Positions 12,801-21,900 of a DNA stretch of 64,000 nt are shown here, piece after piece. The DNA lies in assembly GCA_036244855.1 (NCBI GenBank), contig BQKZ01000732.1, forward strand, positions 46,398 through 110,397, in the 5' to 3' direction. The stretch is from Temnopleurus reevesii. Taxonomy: Eukaryota > Echinodermata > Echinoidea > Temnopleuroida > Temnopleuridae. Below the pieces are notes generated by a model. That model saw only the letters and a list, made by a program, of their open reading frames with translations, was not told the DNA's origin and searched no databases. A program made the translations under genes and the position numbers. How positions within the stretch are numbered: position 1 is the first letter of the stretch; every line of letters begins with the position of its first letter.

Positions 12801-14937
12801 TGTGTTTGTTTGGGCAAAACAGTCCATGTGGTTGTGATGCATTTCCATTAGGTTTGCAGGAAAGGAGACTTCTGGAACAATGCATCTCGGACATCCTCTT
12901 GGTGGTATTAAATTTGTCGACAAGTGGATAAACATTTTTCTGAAGTGGACTTGCATACTACGGGATAATTTTATTTACTTATTCGTGTATGGTATACTAT
13001 ATCTCTCTGTGTTTGTGGTCTTGTTTATTGCTATGTAATGTATGACTAAATTGTGTACTACTAGTTGTCTAAACTAAAAGTCACTAACCTCGTTAAATGT
13101 CAAAGTTTTCAAACTTCCATTTGTAATCACTGCTATTCAATTGGGATATTGAGCTATCGGGAAATCAGTTAAATTTGTTTCTTCATTCTATACCATCCTA
13201 AACATATGGTCTGCATAATGTCATGCAGTACATTTCACCAAAAACCCTTTCCCCTCTTTAACAATTTTAAGTGTTTTGTCCATTAAAACTTTTGAAATGT
13301 ATATTTTTGTTTGTCTTCCATGTAAATGTAATCAATTAGTATTCATTTGTGTTGTATCCATGGCAACTACTAACACATCAGAAAGTGGTGACTCGACTTT
13401 CCCAGTTATCACTGGATGCCCGGAGGATGTCGTTCTCCAACTCCCTTCCGAAACCATAATGACTGTTTCCGTTTCATGGGAGGAGCCCACCGCGACCTCG
13501 GACTTTGACCCTGTGTCGGCCACATCCACTCATCAGCCGGGTGATTCTTTCGACGTTGGCGTCTCAACCACTGTCGTGTACACATTCACTGATGGTGCCA
13601 ACAACATTGCCACATGATCTTTTGATGTTACTGTAACCTCTCTTGGTATGTGTGTTCATATAACCTTGTAAACCTAGACATATTGTCACTGTGAGCAAAA
13701 CAGACAAAGAAATGGGACAAAGTAAACCAGTCCCATTCCGGTCATTGAAATAGGAAGGGCAAACAAAAGAAATATAGTTCCCTGCTTCTTCAGTGAACAT
13801 GTGACACACCTGCTCTTCATTTCTTTGCAGGACAGGTAGAAGGAAGGCGGTTTTGTATTCTGCAGCTATTGTGAAGGCTTGAATGAGGGTTTACTTTTGT
13901 TCCAATCTCTTGTCTGTTCTGATCACTGTGTTTAATCCAAGCTCATAATCTTGTTCGTGTTCCAAAGTATCAAAATTATTTTCCTCCCAATGACACCTTC
14001 AGTTCATAAATTTCATGCAAATCATGTGTAATCATTTACATAATATGCCTCTCCCATGTATTGTTATTTTGTTAACTTTTTAAATCCTTTTGTCGTGTAT
14101 CACTGCGTCATATCAACTTTGTATCACCAGTTTCAAATTTTCTTAAATTTAATACCCAATCCAAATTATGTTCAATAGAAATCTATACATCAATTTTAAG
14201 CCACACATTTTCTTTTATGTCACATCTTCCCTTTATTTCTAAAACATAACAAATCGGCATTAATTTCCTGGCTTTTCTCAGCATCTAACCTTGACAACGT
14301 CAACCCCGTAATTGTTGGGTGTCCCTCGGACATCCAGATCGATGCAGTTTTCGGGTCTGGTGACGTCACTGTCACATGGAATGAGCCATCTGCAACTGAC
14401 GACTCCGGATCGGTAACGTCGACCCAAACTGCCAGCCCAGGAGATAGTTTTCCATTTGGATCGACGGAAGTAGAGTACATATTCAGCGATCCCTCAGGGA
14501 ATTTTGCTACGTGTTCTTTCAATGTCATTGTGTCTGGTATGTTTCATCATTTTGCCTGTCTGCATGCTTTACTTTGGGAATACATGATCGATATTTATAC
14601 ACTATACTTTTACCAAATTCTGTAGAATTCATACCACAGGAATACACATATAAAAAAAGCATGGATAAGCACAACAAATCATTGAAAACAGCCATTAGCA
14701 ATATGCATTCATGAAGAGGCAACATGCCATTAACTCTTACGAGGTTTGCATGAAAAACTTAGTTGAACCTGCAACTTTAATCAACATATTTCGTTTGGGA
14801 AATCATTCATATTGGGTATCCATTTCATGCATGTGCACATGTACCCACATCTACTGGTATACACACATACACACACACACCTCTTCCCACTCTTACAAAT
14901 TTCATCCATTCACATAGAAAAAACTCCATATATATAT

Positions 14938-14990
<53 letters not shown>

Positions 14991-17154
14991 AATTTCACTT
15001 CACCGTCTCCCCAAGAATGAAAATTTTACCTTTAGATGGAGGGTGTGGTAACAATTGTGTGTGTGTGTTGTGTCTTTAGTAGGTGTGGGTGTTTGTGCAT
15101 TCTCTTTGTATGCTGTCTTTGTTACTGTTCTTACTTTCCATATACTTACAAATCTTTCATAACATTTTTATTGCACACCCACATTTTAATCACCCACCCA
15201 CACTCTGTAACCCACCCACTCACTCACTAGCCATTCCCGATGAGTTTCCACCCACGGTCACGGGATGCCCATCTGAGATCGACGTTGAAGCGGTGTTTGG
15301 ATCCAGTGACGTCATCGTTACCTGGACTGAGCCTGAAGCCAGTGACAACTCTGGCTTGGTCACGACAACTCAAAGTGCCTTTCCTGGGGACACATTTCCT
15401 TTTGGAACGACTAACGTTGAGTACATTTTTACTGATGCATCTGGGAACAGCGCTTCGTGTTCATTTACTGTTGTCGTGTCTGGTATGCTAATCACTCATT
15501 TACGACTCGTTTCACTTCACAATTCAATTCAATTTTTCAATTAAAAATAACTTTTTTTCCCATTCATCAAAAGAGGCTAATGATATAATTACTAGTAATT
15601 TACAATCTCAAAGCAAATGAGGGAATGATTGAAACAAATTTATTGTAGAATAAACAAATGGAAAGAAAAGGCACAGATCCAGAAGCAAAGCTTGTGTTGG
15701 ATGCACCTGTATATACAAAAAAGAACACAATATATACAAGATATACATATATTATATTTACACAAATCCTCACCTCTGATTGAACAATGCATTTAATTTT
15801 AACAGAAAGTTCCAGCTATATTTCAAATTACTTATTTCTTATATGAAATGATATTGACAAAAAATGAATAAAAAAATGTTGTTCAACTTATTTGAATTTG
15901 GATTTAAAAACAAATTTTCAAACAAACCATTGGAAGTGAATTGTTTAATGTTTTCCACTGTATGTTTTTCATTGTACTTTGTATTTTAATAATGTAATGT
16001 TAAACTATGTTATTGTAATTTGCTAATTGTAAAGTCCTATTCATCCATATAAACCTTGTGTGTGTAAAGCATTCTTATCTTATTTAACCATTTACTCATA
16101 ACACACTACATCTAGCCATTGCCGATACTGAAGACCCAGTCATCACTAACTGTCCCGATGATGTAACATTGACGACTCCTGTTGGTGTGACAGAGGTCAG
16201 CATAACATGGACGGATCCAACTGCAACCGATAACTCTGGATCTGTCACTCAGACATCGTCGCATGTCCCCGGTGATGTGTTCCTTGTTGGTTCAGTAACC
16301 ATGGTGATCTATACTTTTACTGATGCCTCTGGGAATTCTGCAACTTGTTCCTTTGACGTGACCATCACTAATGATGGTATGTCGTCTGAATGCACCTTTA
16401 CTAATGCCTCAGTCACATAGAAGCCCCGACTCTACCCGATTCAACACGGCTCTGTCGTCTGAGGCAGCTAACTGTGAACTGAACAAAGAGTCATGTTTTA
16501 TCCTGTTGCTTTTAGGCTTTTATGTGACTGGGGCCTAACATTTCTCTTACGTAAAAATCACCGCCATCTATTGTTTGATATATTGCTTAACTTTGTCATG
16601 ATAATGCCGTATTTGTAATTTTCCTCGCACTTCCTTTTCCGTAACACAAGTGTTGACATTTTGGACAAAACCAAATTCTTTTGTACAATAATAAAACCTC
16701 AAACTTCGCTTGTTTGAACCATTTTTTTCTAATACTTTATCGTTCATAATCAATCAATCCATTTCCCACTTTGAATAATCATCTGTAATGTTTTTCATGT
16801 TTTTGTGCGATCATCCTCTTTCCAACATGTACATGTATCTGTCAGTCTAACATTCCCCCTGTTATTTACTCATTGGGTACATGTTAAAAGGAACCGGCGA
16901 TACTGTCCGTCCAGTGATATCGAGCTGCCCGAACGACGTCTTCCTCCAGATTCCTTCTGCCTCGATAGCAACCGTTGCGGTCTCGTGGGTTGAACCGACA
17001 GCCACCGATGACTCGGGTTCGGTGTCGACCACATCAACCCATCGTCCGGGAGATGAGTTTGCTGTGGGCACCACCACCCTGGTCACATACACTTTTAGTG
17101 ACGATGCGGGAAACTTTGCTGAATGTTCTTTCAATGTTATCTTGTCCTCTAATG
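1..17154 (+). CDS. Hyalin-like gene A (HYR array), partial and probably damaged
   Basis: Gene-level entry for ten HYR exons: 1-236, 8068-8316, 9574-9825, 10781-11038, 12541-12792, 13382-13645, 14282-14536, 15231-15482, 16116-16376 and 16891-17154. All internal exons are flanked by phase-1 introns and are multiples of three long, giving about 2.5 kb of coding sequence made only of HYR domains. By family knowledge such proteins are secreted adhesive matrix proteins, for example hyalin of the sea urchin hyaline layer. The last exon ends at a good donor (GGTAAT), but no terminal exon is visible before the signal-peptide exon at 18898. Two exons carry in-frame stops. The first exon may be a misplaced second copy of the 10781 exon. 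The set could be a decaying paralogue, a real gene with sequencing errors, or HYR exons that belong elsewhere in gene B and were scaffolded out of order. Confidence 0.6.
275..453. repeat. Foldback element, family R2 (GGCGGTGTTTCACC ends)
   Basis: The left end contains GGGTGGCGTTTCACCAAAT and the right end contains GGGTGAAACACCGCCCT, which are inverted copies. The middle contains a diffuse palindrome around CTGATATCAG. Other copies lie at 11079-11440, 17598-17760 and 62487-62656. There is no coding capacity, so I read it as a short non-autonomous transposon (MITE-like). Confidence 0.75.
702..860. repeat. Truncated inverted-repeat element, family R1, cut by an N
   Basis: Family R1 has ends GGGGTGTTGCTC and GAGCAACACCCC around a core rich in GTTGCAATTGATCGCAAG and related words. 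This copy starts directly at the N at 702, lacks its left terminal repeat, and ends with GAGCAACACCCC at 849-860. The missing end coincides with the N, pointing to a contig join inside a repeat. Confidence 0.8.
1240..1350. repeat. Dispersed repeat, family R11
   Basis: It shares the words TTGGAATC(C/T)AGTTTGCA and TTGTTGCTAT(A/G)TCGG(A/G)CAAGCCTC with 27860-27960, and more weakly with 63340-63420 and 22695-22730. Function and full element borders are unclear. Confidence 0.6.
1611..1765. repeat. Inverted-repeat element, family R1, with poly-G left end
   Basis: It begins with a G run leading into GTGTTGCTC and ends with GAGCAACACCCC. The core matches the other R1 copies, including AACGCGCCAAT and TTTCATGCGCG. 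The expanded G run lies at the left terminal repeat. Confidence 0.75.
2287..2458. repeat. Inverted-repeat element, family R1
   Basis: It begins GAGGTGTTATTC and ends GAACAACACCCC. The core includes GTTGCAATTGATCGCAAGTT and TTCCATGCGCGTCTTG. This is a full-length copy with mildly diverged ends. Confidence 0.75.
3617..3710. repeat. Cluster of TTTGGCGCCCCCT motifs
   Basis: Four copies of a TTTGGCGCCCCCT-like word occur at about 3617, 3638, 3659 and 3696, so the first three are spaced by about 21 bases. The words are separated by short AT-rich spacers. They sit directly left of the TTCGTCCAAT foldback and may be part of the same element. Role unknown. Confidence 0.5.
3750..4280. repeat. Large foldback built of TTCGTCCAAT repeats
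   Basis: The left half repeats TTCGTCCAAT and variants about every 15-20 bases (from about 3770 to 4015). The right half (about 4045-4262) carries the reverse complement ATTGGACGAA. The outer arms match closely over roughly 60 bases: CCATCTCGTCCAATGACCG at 3765 faces CGGTCATTGGACGAGATGG ending at 4261. Open frames in this region simply translate the repeat. This is a structured non-coding element of unknown mobility. Confidence 0.8.
6782..6818. repeat. AT dinucleotide microsatellite
   Basis: An uninterrupted TA run of about 37 bases. Confidence 0.95.
7330..7348. repeat. Poly-G tract
   Basis: About 18-19 consecutive G residues. The exact length is likely to be unreliable in sequencing. Confidence 0.9.
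8068..8316 (+). CDS. HYR exon (gene A)
   Basis: The acceptor is AATCCAG and the donor is GTAAGT. Phase-1 reading gives [45 protein letters not shown] and IVSVG. Both conserved HYR cysteines and the central Trp are present. The usual GD.F loop is replaced by PPTTFGVG. The following intron (8317-9573) shows no further exon. Confidence 0.88.
9574..9825 (+). CDS. HYR exon (gene A)
   Basis: The acceptor is TTTTCCCCAG and the donor is GTAAGT. It encodes NGDTNPPVISGCPTDFTIF, WTAPTATDETGQ, VSYVFNDPSGN and CDFVVTIAG. The DNSG motif is DETG here and the loop before VSY is shortened (SLAVGTYP). A broken partial copy of its 3' end lies 250 bases downstream. Confidence 0.9.
9906..10070. repeat. AT-rich dispersed element inside a local duplication
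   Basis: It starts with a repeated AAATC word, runs through AT-rich sequence and ends near AAAAAAAATAGAGGCCAGCA. It sits between the intact 3' end of the HYR exon and the relic copy at 10074. Similar leaders (ATTCAATT or AAATTG repeats before TTATTTTT) occur near 17380 and 58945. Probably a retroelement 3' end; family not identified. Confidence 0.4.
10074..10192 (+). pseudogene. Relic copy of the 3' end of the 9574 HYR exon
   Basis: The stretch AACTTTGTGGTGACAATCGC repeats the exon end at 9803-9825 with a few changes. The similarity continues into intron sequence around GAAGTTGTAGAAGCTC. The splice donor has decayed from GTAAGT to GTTATT. It lacks the first 70-odd residues of the domain, so it cannot act as an exon. 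Confidence 0.8.
10490..10660 (+). repeat. SINE-like element ending in a TTATTA tail
   Basis: It shares GTAGCCATGCT, GGGTAATAATGCAGAGCGCTT and AAGTGCTATATAAATGTTG followed by an ATT-rich tail with 61935-62118. The short length, the common 3' half and the simple-sequence tail fit a SINE, but I did not confirm internal promoter boxes. Confidence 0.6.
10781..11038 (+). CDS. HYR exon, GPSS subtype (gene A)
   Basis: The acceptor is TTCTCCGCAG and the donor is GTGAGT. It encodes GTPDTTSPVLLTCPSDITV, VTWDAPTAFDNSG, SGPSSTSQFYQAG, ISYDIYDPSGN and CAFQVTVAG. The SGPSS...FYxAG loop marks a HYR subtype shared with exons 25286 and 31575 in gene B and with the exon at position 1. The following intron (11039-12540) holds an R2 foldback with a nested inverted-repeat element and otherwise nothing coding. 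Confidence 0.92.
11079..11440. repeat. Foldback element, family R2, interrupted by a nested element
   Basis: The ends are GGGCGGCGTTTCACCAAAT and GTGAAACACCGCCC. Compared with the copy at 275-453 it is longer because of the insertion at 11143-11340. Confidence 0.75.
11143..11340. mobile_element. Nested MITE with TA target duplication (empty site known)
   Basis: The left end is ACTGTATAAGC and the right end is GCTTATACAG, an inverted pair. TA occurs on both sides (11141-11142 and 11341-11342). The paralogous stretch near 352 carries a single TA with no insert, giving an occupied-versus-empty site comparison. A related sequence lies at 39560-39735 and part of one, inverted, near 63897-63945. 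TA duplication and a short size suggest a Tc1/mariner-type non-autonomous element. Confidence 0.8.
11566..11625. repeat. AAT microsatellite-headed insertion
   Basis: AATAATAATAATAATAAT followed by TTATATAGCGCATAGCACA is present here but absent at the matching place in the copy near 575. Similar ATAAT-headed sequences with TATATAGCGCC lie near 22797 and 56164. Confidence 0.6.
12541..12792 (+). pseudogene. HYR exon with an in-frame TAA (gene A)
   Basis: The acceptor is CACTTTCCAG and the donor is GTAAGT. It encodes [34 protein letters not shown] and FSLGSTTVT, then TAA at 12732-12734, then TFTDSSGNFDQCSFVVTVF in the same frame. The stop replaces the conserved Tyr of the VTYTF motif: one base, C to A, turns TAC into TAA. 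Everything else in the exon is intact. It may be a real nonsense mutation, a heterozygous variant or a base-call error. As a 252-base phase 1-1 exon it could be skipped without a frameshift. Confidence 0.85.
13382..13645 (+). pseudogene. HYR exon with an in-frame TGA (gene A)
   Basis: The acceptor is ACACATCAG and the donor is GTATGT. It encodes SGDSTFPVITGCPEDVVLQ, VSWEEPTATSDFDPVS, QPGDSFDVG and VVYTFTDGANNIAT, then TGA at 13615-13617, then SFDVTVTSL in frame. The stop replaces the second conserved HYR cysteine (TGT to TGA). The DNSG motif is also lost (TSDFDP). The preceding exon has a stop too. The ATG at 13361 is within the intron and not a credible start. Confidence 0.82.
14282..14536 (+). 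CDS. HYR exon (gene A)
   Basis: The acceptor is GCTTTTCTCAG and the donor is GTATGT. It encodes SNLDNVNPVIVGCPSDIQI, VTWNEPSATDDSGSV, ASPGDSFPFGSTEVEYIF and CSFNVIVSG. It is a complete domain with both cysteines. The next intron contains a CA-repeat region (about 14862-14990). Confidence 0.9.
14862..14990. repeat. CA microsatellite region
   Basis: Short CA runs start near 14862, and an uninterrupted CA run of about 40 bases starts near 14940. Open frames across it are CA-repeat translations. Confidence 0.95.
15231..15482 (+). CDS. HYR exon (gene A)
   Basis: The acceptor is CACTCACTAG and the donor is GTATGC. It encodes [54 protein letters not shown] and CSFTVVVSG. It closely resembles the 14282 exon (VEYIF and the FG.SDV loop), suggesting a local exon duplication. 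Confidence 0.92.
15625..15720. repeat. Dispersed repeat shared with 17380-17580
   Basis: It shares GCACAGATCCAGAAG followed by a TGTGTTGG word with the copy near 17518 (GCGCAGATCCAGAAGGCGAA). It is AT-rich on both sides. Probably a retroelement fragment. Confidence 0.5.
16116..16376 (+). CDS. HYR exon (gene A)
   Basis: The acceptor is ACATCTAG and the donor is GTATGT. It encodes [53 protein letters not shown] and CSFDVTITND. It is complete and stop-free. A small foldback element lies 30 bases after the donor. Confidence 0.92.
16406..16534. repeat. Foldback element, family R3 (diverged)
   Basis: The ends are GCCTCAGTCACATAG and TATGTGACTGGGGC, an inverted pair. The middle has CGATTCAACAC and AGTCATGTTTT. 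The size and ends match the better preserved copies at 20687-20814 and 49702-49829. Confidence 0.7.
16891..17154 (+). CDS. HYR exon, last visible exon of gene A
   Basis: The acceptor is ATGTTAAAAG, with a weak pyrimidine tract (TGTTATTTACTC). The donor is GTAATT. It encodes [53 protein letters not shown] and CSFNVILSSN. It resembles the exon at 13382 (VFLQIPSASI against VVLQLPSETI). It has a donor, so at least one more exon should follow, but none is visible before 18898. Confidence 0.88.
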
Positions 17155-17379
17155 GTAATTATATGTTCTATTAACACGCTCATTATGTCCCATGTTTGTT
17201 TGTGAGTTCCTCAGTGTTTAATATTGTGTACCCTACTACTTATTGAAATGCTCAGTACTCTTTTGGAAACTCGTATGTATTTGGATTCATTCAGTTATCT
17301 AATGGTCAAAAATATGTGGATCGATCAAGGTGGGATGGATAATANCTATACGAACAACTTGTTGAAATAACATTCAATT

Positions 17380-17580
17380 TCAATTCAAAATAACATTTAT
17401 TTTTTCCTTCAACAAACACATTTCTGTATACATCAATACAATATTCAAAATAGAAAATCAAATGTCAATAATATACAGAAATAGCATAAACAAAATACAT
17501 ACAAATTAAAGGAAAGGGCGCAGATCCAGAAGGCGAAGCCTGTGTTGGGAGCGCCAATACATTGAACAATACAAATACAT
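17380..17580. repeat. Dispersed AT-rich element with GCGCAGATCCAGAAG tail
   Basis: It starts with ATTCAATTTCAATTC and TTTATTTTTTCC and ends with GCGCAGATCCAGAAGGCGAA and GTTGGGAGCGCCA. A shorter copy is near 15625-15720. The layout fits an inverted retroelement 3' end, but I cannot name the family. Confidence 0.5.
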
Positions 17581-17597
17581 AAAGCAATACATCCTGT

Positions 17598-17760
17598 GCG
17601 TTATTTCATCAAATCGCCCTTAAAGTTAAAATGATTTCAAGAAAAAATGGAGTACGTTAATGAATGTGATAAAATCATAGATATTGATCATTTAGTACAA
17701 GAATTCTGATATCAGTCTTTCATAGAATCGTTTTTAAAGTTCTTCGTAAAACACCGCCCT
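17598..17760. repeat. Foldback element, family R2 (diverged)
   Basis: It contains ATTTCATCAAATCG at the left, TCTGATATCAGTC in the middle and AAAACACCGCCCT at the right, matching the R2 copies at 275 and 62487. Confidence 0.6.
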
Positions 17761-18073
17761 GGTGAATCTTGGCTTTGTAGGTGCTCTTGACTCTTGGCTT
17801 TATAGGATCTTAGCCAATCGAAACATTCTAATTCTTAAAACAACGATTGACAAAAGGGGAATGTACCTTTAATAGGCTTGAGATCATTCCAATCAGGTCA
17901 TTGATATAGCGACATTTACAGTTATTCTGTCTCTTTAATTCCATACAAATGATAACGGTCCTCGCAATTCAATCCAAATCCCACATCTCTTTGATTGCTT
18001 CTCTATACATGCAAAAGAATATGAATGGGAGTCCGTGACGTAAAGGGGTGTGTGCTTGTATGCTTTTGTGTGT

Positions 18074-18118
<45 letters not shown>

Positions 18119-18341
18119 TAGATAGATAGAGAGGGAGAGAAAGTGCAGAGAGAGAGGAGGGATAGAAAGAAAGAGATAGATAGATAGAGAGAGATAAACA
18201 GAGAGGGAGAGAGAAAGAGAGAGGGAGAGAAAGAGATAGAGAGAAATAGATAGATATATAGAGAGAGGGAGATCGAAAGAGAAGGATAGATATATATAGA
18301 GAGAGAGGAGGGAGAGAGAGAGGAGGGATAGAAAGAAAGAT

Positions 18342-18374
<33 letters not shown>

Positions 18375-18422
18375 GACACACACACACACACACATGCATA
18401 CACGTAGAGGGAGAGAGAGAGA

Positions 18423-18452
<30 letters not shown>
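18074..18452. repeat. Purine-rich GA / GATA / CA compound microsatellite
   Basis: About 380 bases of nearly pure purines on the plus strand: GA runs, GATA runs (18350-18372), a CA run (18375-18394) and GGGAGA runs. The long open frames on the minus strand here are translations of the repeat (Ser/Leu-rich), not genes. It ends about 450 bases upstream of the gene B start codon. Confidence 0.95.
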
Positions 18453-18454
<2 letters not shown>

Positions 18455-18897
18455 TGAGCGAAATGGCTTTTTAAAAACCCTTTTGACAAACATACCAAGG
18501 GTGACCACAGACAACGAGGAGGACATAGTTCCTGGTCATCGGAGCGCATCTCTTCCATTCACTTTCGCCCGACTATCGAACCGCATGTTTTAAACTCCAG
18601 AATAATCGCCACTCACGCCAGTCGGGAACACGGTGCGAGAAGGTGAAGAAGAGTCGACCCGGCCCCTCCCTTTTTTTCTGCCACGCCTCAACCTGTTTCA
18701 AACCAGCGAGGTCATCTTTTCCCCTCTCGGAAAATCCAGATACTGTTCCTCGGCGTCTACAGGAGGGAGGAATTTATGGGATATTTCTCTTTGGAGCTCC
18801 TTCCCCCGTTCTGACTGCTTTAATTTTTGATTATCTTCTAACCCGGGTCTTCTGATCAGGGGAGGAAGACATTTTTTTTCCTGTGAAGAACCGACGA

Positions 18898-18979
18898 ATG
18901 AAATTATCGAAGATGGGAAAAATAATTTTGTCGCTCGCTTTTACCATGGCCGTCCTGTCTGGAATCGTCCAAGCCCAGG
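18898..18979 (+). CDS. First coding exon with signal peptide (gene B)
   Basis: The ATG at 18898 opens a frame with Lys residues at positions 2, 5 and 8, then a hydrophobic stretch ([16 protein letters not shown]) and a likely cleavage site after VQA at about residue 26. The exon ends in phase 1 at a GTAAGA donor (18980). It splices in frame to 23738 to give [13 protein letters not shown]. The ATG at 18913 is in the same frame but would shorten the n-region, and the first ATG is preferred. A secreted-protein start in mid-window shows that a new transcript begins here. Confidence 0.82.
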
Positions 18980-21900
18980 GTAAGAAATTCGATGTATTTC
19001 TGTATTTCTCTGTAAGAAATAACTCTTGAGTGTTCGAGTAAATGTAACGAAGAAGCCTTTTTGAAGGAATGTTTAAAATGGCAATGGTTTGGGTTCCGCA
19101 GCAGTACCTGAATTTGCGGATGATAAAGTAGAAGTATGTAAAACTATAATTTATATGATACTCTGTTTAAACAATATCTATTTGAATATGATGTCTATAT
19201 TTGTAAGGAGCAAACGAAGATTTGTCTATCAACTGCTTGACCTATTGAAATGCAATTTAAGCAAGCATTTTTCCCCAAAGAAACAAGGTTAACTGAATTA
19301 CCTCACGGGAAAAATGCATTGATTGAACAGGAGAAAGAAATTGTAGAGAGAGAGAGAGAGAGAGAGGGGGGGGGAGAGAGAGGGGGGGAGGAGAGAGGGG
19401 GGGGGGGGGGGGGGGAGAGAACGAGAGATAGAGAAGGTGAGAATAGGAAAAACAAACGGGGACATTTTCGTTAAAAGTTAGAATTAAACTATTTACTTGT
19501 ACTTCAATATTTTTTCTTAAGAATTTACAACAGTCAGTTGGTATGATTATGTTTGGGGTCTATGACTTTTGAAGATATTGTGTATAACATTCAATTATGT
19601 GAACTTCCATTGAATAATTTCGTTAAATAAACTTATATCAAGAAATCCGGGACTATTACGTATTTATATTGTATGATATACCACTCCCTCGCGAAAGAAC
19701 GTTTACGTATCCGTATAGGTTCCTCCATGCGGAGAGGGGTTATTCAAGTGTAATATACGGCACTGCAATTACCTTGGTTTCAAGAACATCCTCCCATGCG
19801 GGGTAATTATATTCCAAGCAGGATCTTCATAAAGGGGCCAATAGAATGGGTGGGGTAATTATATAAAAATTGTGCTTCCAATGATTTTGTATCAAATATG
19901 TGCTAAGGCCTACACCATACGGTTTGAAATAGGACTTTAAATACCATTCAATTCGATTTATTATATTGATCTACCGATGCTTCCCCCACACAGTTTATCG
20001 ATTACCTGAGCAGTCACGCTTGTTATTTATTTATTTTCAATGAAATACAGACACGCTGTGATCTTACTTCAGGGGATATTTAAATGAAAAAAAGATAAAC
20101 CACTAGAATGCTACCCGGGAATAGAATTTCCATGAAAAGGAGTCGTCCGTTACGCTAACGGCATGCCTCAGGGTAACAGTGACGAATTTCGCTTTCGCAA
20201 ACCCGGGCCCGTGATACATTTGTCATTTCTACTGTTTAGTACTACTACTAATAATAATAATAATTGCATAGATTTATCGAATATCAGTGAGAAATACTAC
20301 TTTGTAAAATATAATCTAATTTCAATGAATTTCATTGAATGGTTGTAAGAAAAATTGCATTGCTTTAAGTCTATTAACATAATTAGCCTATCAACTTATT
20401 TAGTGTCTTAAAAAGCATCTTTTTTTTAAATATATAAAATTCCATTGAAATGTTAAGATCTCGTGTTAGTTGTTACAATAAGCCATTTTTCTTTGATGGA
20501 AATGTCTGTCCTATTCAGTAAACCTCGGTAACTCATTCTCTTGTTACGTATTAGCTATTATCAAACTAAAATATTTTGAATTGAGCCTTCATACATAATT
20601 TTTGCAAGTTGTTTTTAAGCTTTTAAGTTGCCAAAAACTATTTTGTTTACATCCATACCCAGAAATGCCAACCATTCCGAAATATAGCCCCGGTCACATA
20701 GGACCCCGGAAGCAACACGATTCACCCCGACTCTTTGTTGATTCACAGTTAACTGCTTCAGAACAACGAATCGGGATGAATCGTGTTGCTTCCGGGGTCC
20801 TATGTGACCGGGGCTTATGCAGGAGGTGTAATTAAAGGCTTTCATTACATGTGAATGGCTGGTGTGGTGTGCTTACTTTTGAACTCGTGCATATTCCGGA
20901 ACGGGGTGTAACTCTGCCACACCCCTTATTTGATAGACCACTTTCGTCGTGTATTCAAATATTATGTACACTTCTTTGTCAAACACACATGAAGAAACTG
21001 TTTGTTCACCTGAGAGAAAATACCTGTTTCAATTCAAGAAATGCGAATAACACCCAGTTATTGATAGGTTTGTCAAGCTACAGTGTTTGTCCAACTTTGC
21101 AATGTTGGTGTATGCAAGAAGCATTCTGATTACTGTACTCTCATTATTTTTGACAGCTGAATGCAGTTCATCTTTGAGCATTTATGAATAAATTTGAATA
21201 CGTTACAAAAGAGGTATTTAATATGTCACGCTCGAGTGCAGAGCACTTCTGACACTGTTTGAATATAGGGCAAAATCAAAAGCGAAATGTTGAAACTTGA
21301 ATGGCTATCTCAACTTTTGAATATATTACTTTTGTTGCAATGTCAGTTGTGTGAATGAAATGTAACAATGTTTTGCGTAGATTTTTCTTTGACTTTCTTC
21401 CATGTCCCTATTTAGAGGCACTTTCATTCCGTGATCACATAATTAAAAATAATCATAAAAATCATGAATGAAAATGATTATACATTTATTCGATAAATAA
21501 ATTCTTAAAATTAAATTGCATAAATCTTTAAAGGAGCTTAGTTTACCACCCAAAATGTTTACTTACTGACTAATTCATTTTTGTAGCCCTTCTTGCTGCA
21601 CCCTTTTTTTTTCTTTTTCTTTTTTATCACCGATGACTTAAAAAAAACCTGCACAGTTAAATTTGAATTGGGAAATTAATTTTCCCTCCTTAATTGTCGC
21701 TGGAATCGAATTAACTTTTGATAGGTAAACCAAATTTCAATGCGGAAATGTTTGCGTAGTGCCTACATTAATGCGGATTTTTTTTATTTCCCTATTGACG
21801 CCATAAGTTGTCTCACATCGATTTATTGTATTTGCAGAGGGTCCCCGCCTTACTTGGAAAATAGGGATCTTTAGCATATAAGACGGGAGGGCCGATCACA

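Larger units (their letters stand above)
17155..18897. other. Stretch between gene A and the signal-peptide exon
   Basis: No coding exon is recognised. It contains an N at 17345, a dispersed repeat (17380-17580), an R2 foldback (17598-17760), a purine-rich microsatellite (18074-18452) and about 450 bases of more GC-rich sequence just before the ATG at 18898. That last part is probably the promoter and 5' UTR of gene B. I see no convincing TATA box or polyadenylation site. Confidence 0.5.

Noticed and set aside
17935..18558. Long minus-strand open frames rich in Ser and Leu
   Set aside because: They are translations of the GA/GATA microsatellite at 18074-18452 and carry no domain.
19089..19474. 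A second coding exon after the signal peptide
   Set aside because: The open frames are AT-rich or low-complexity (Glu/Arg/Gly repeat) with no phase-1 acceptor and donor pair and no domain.
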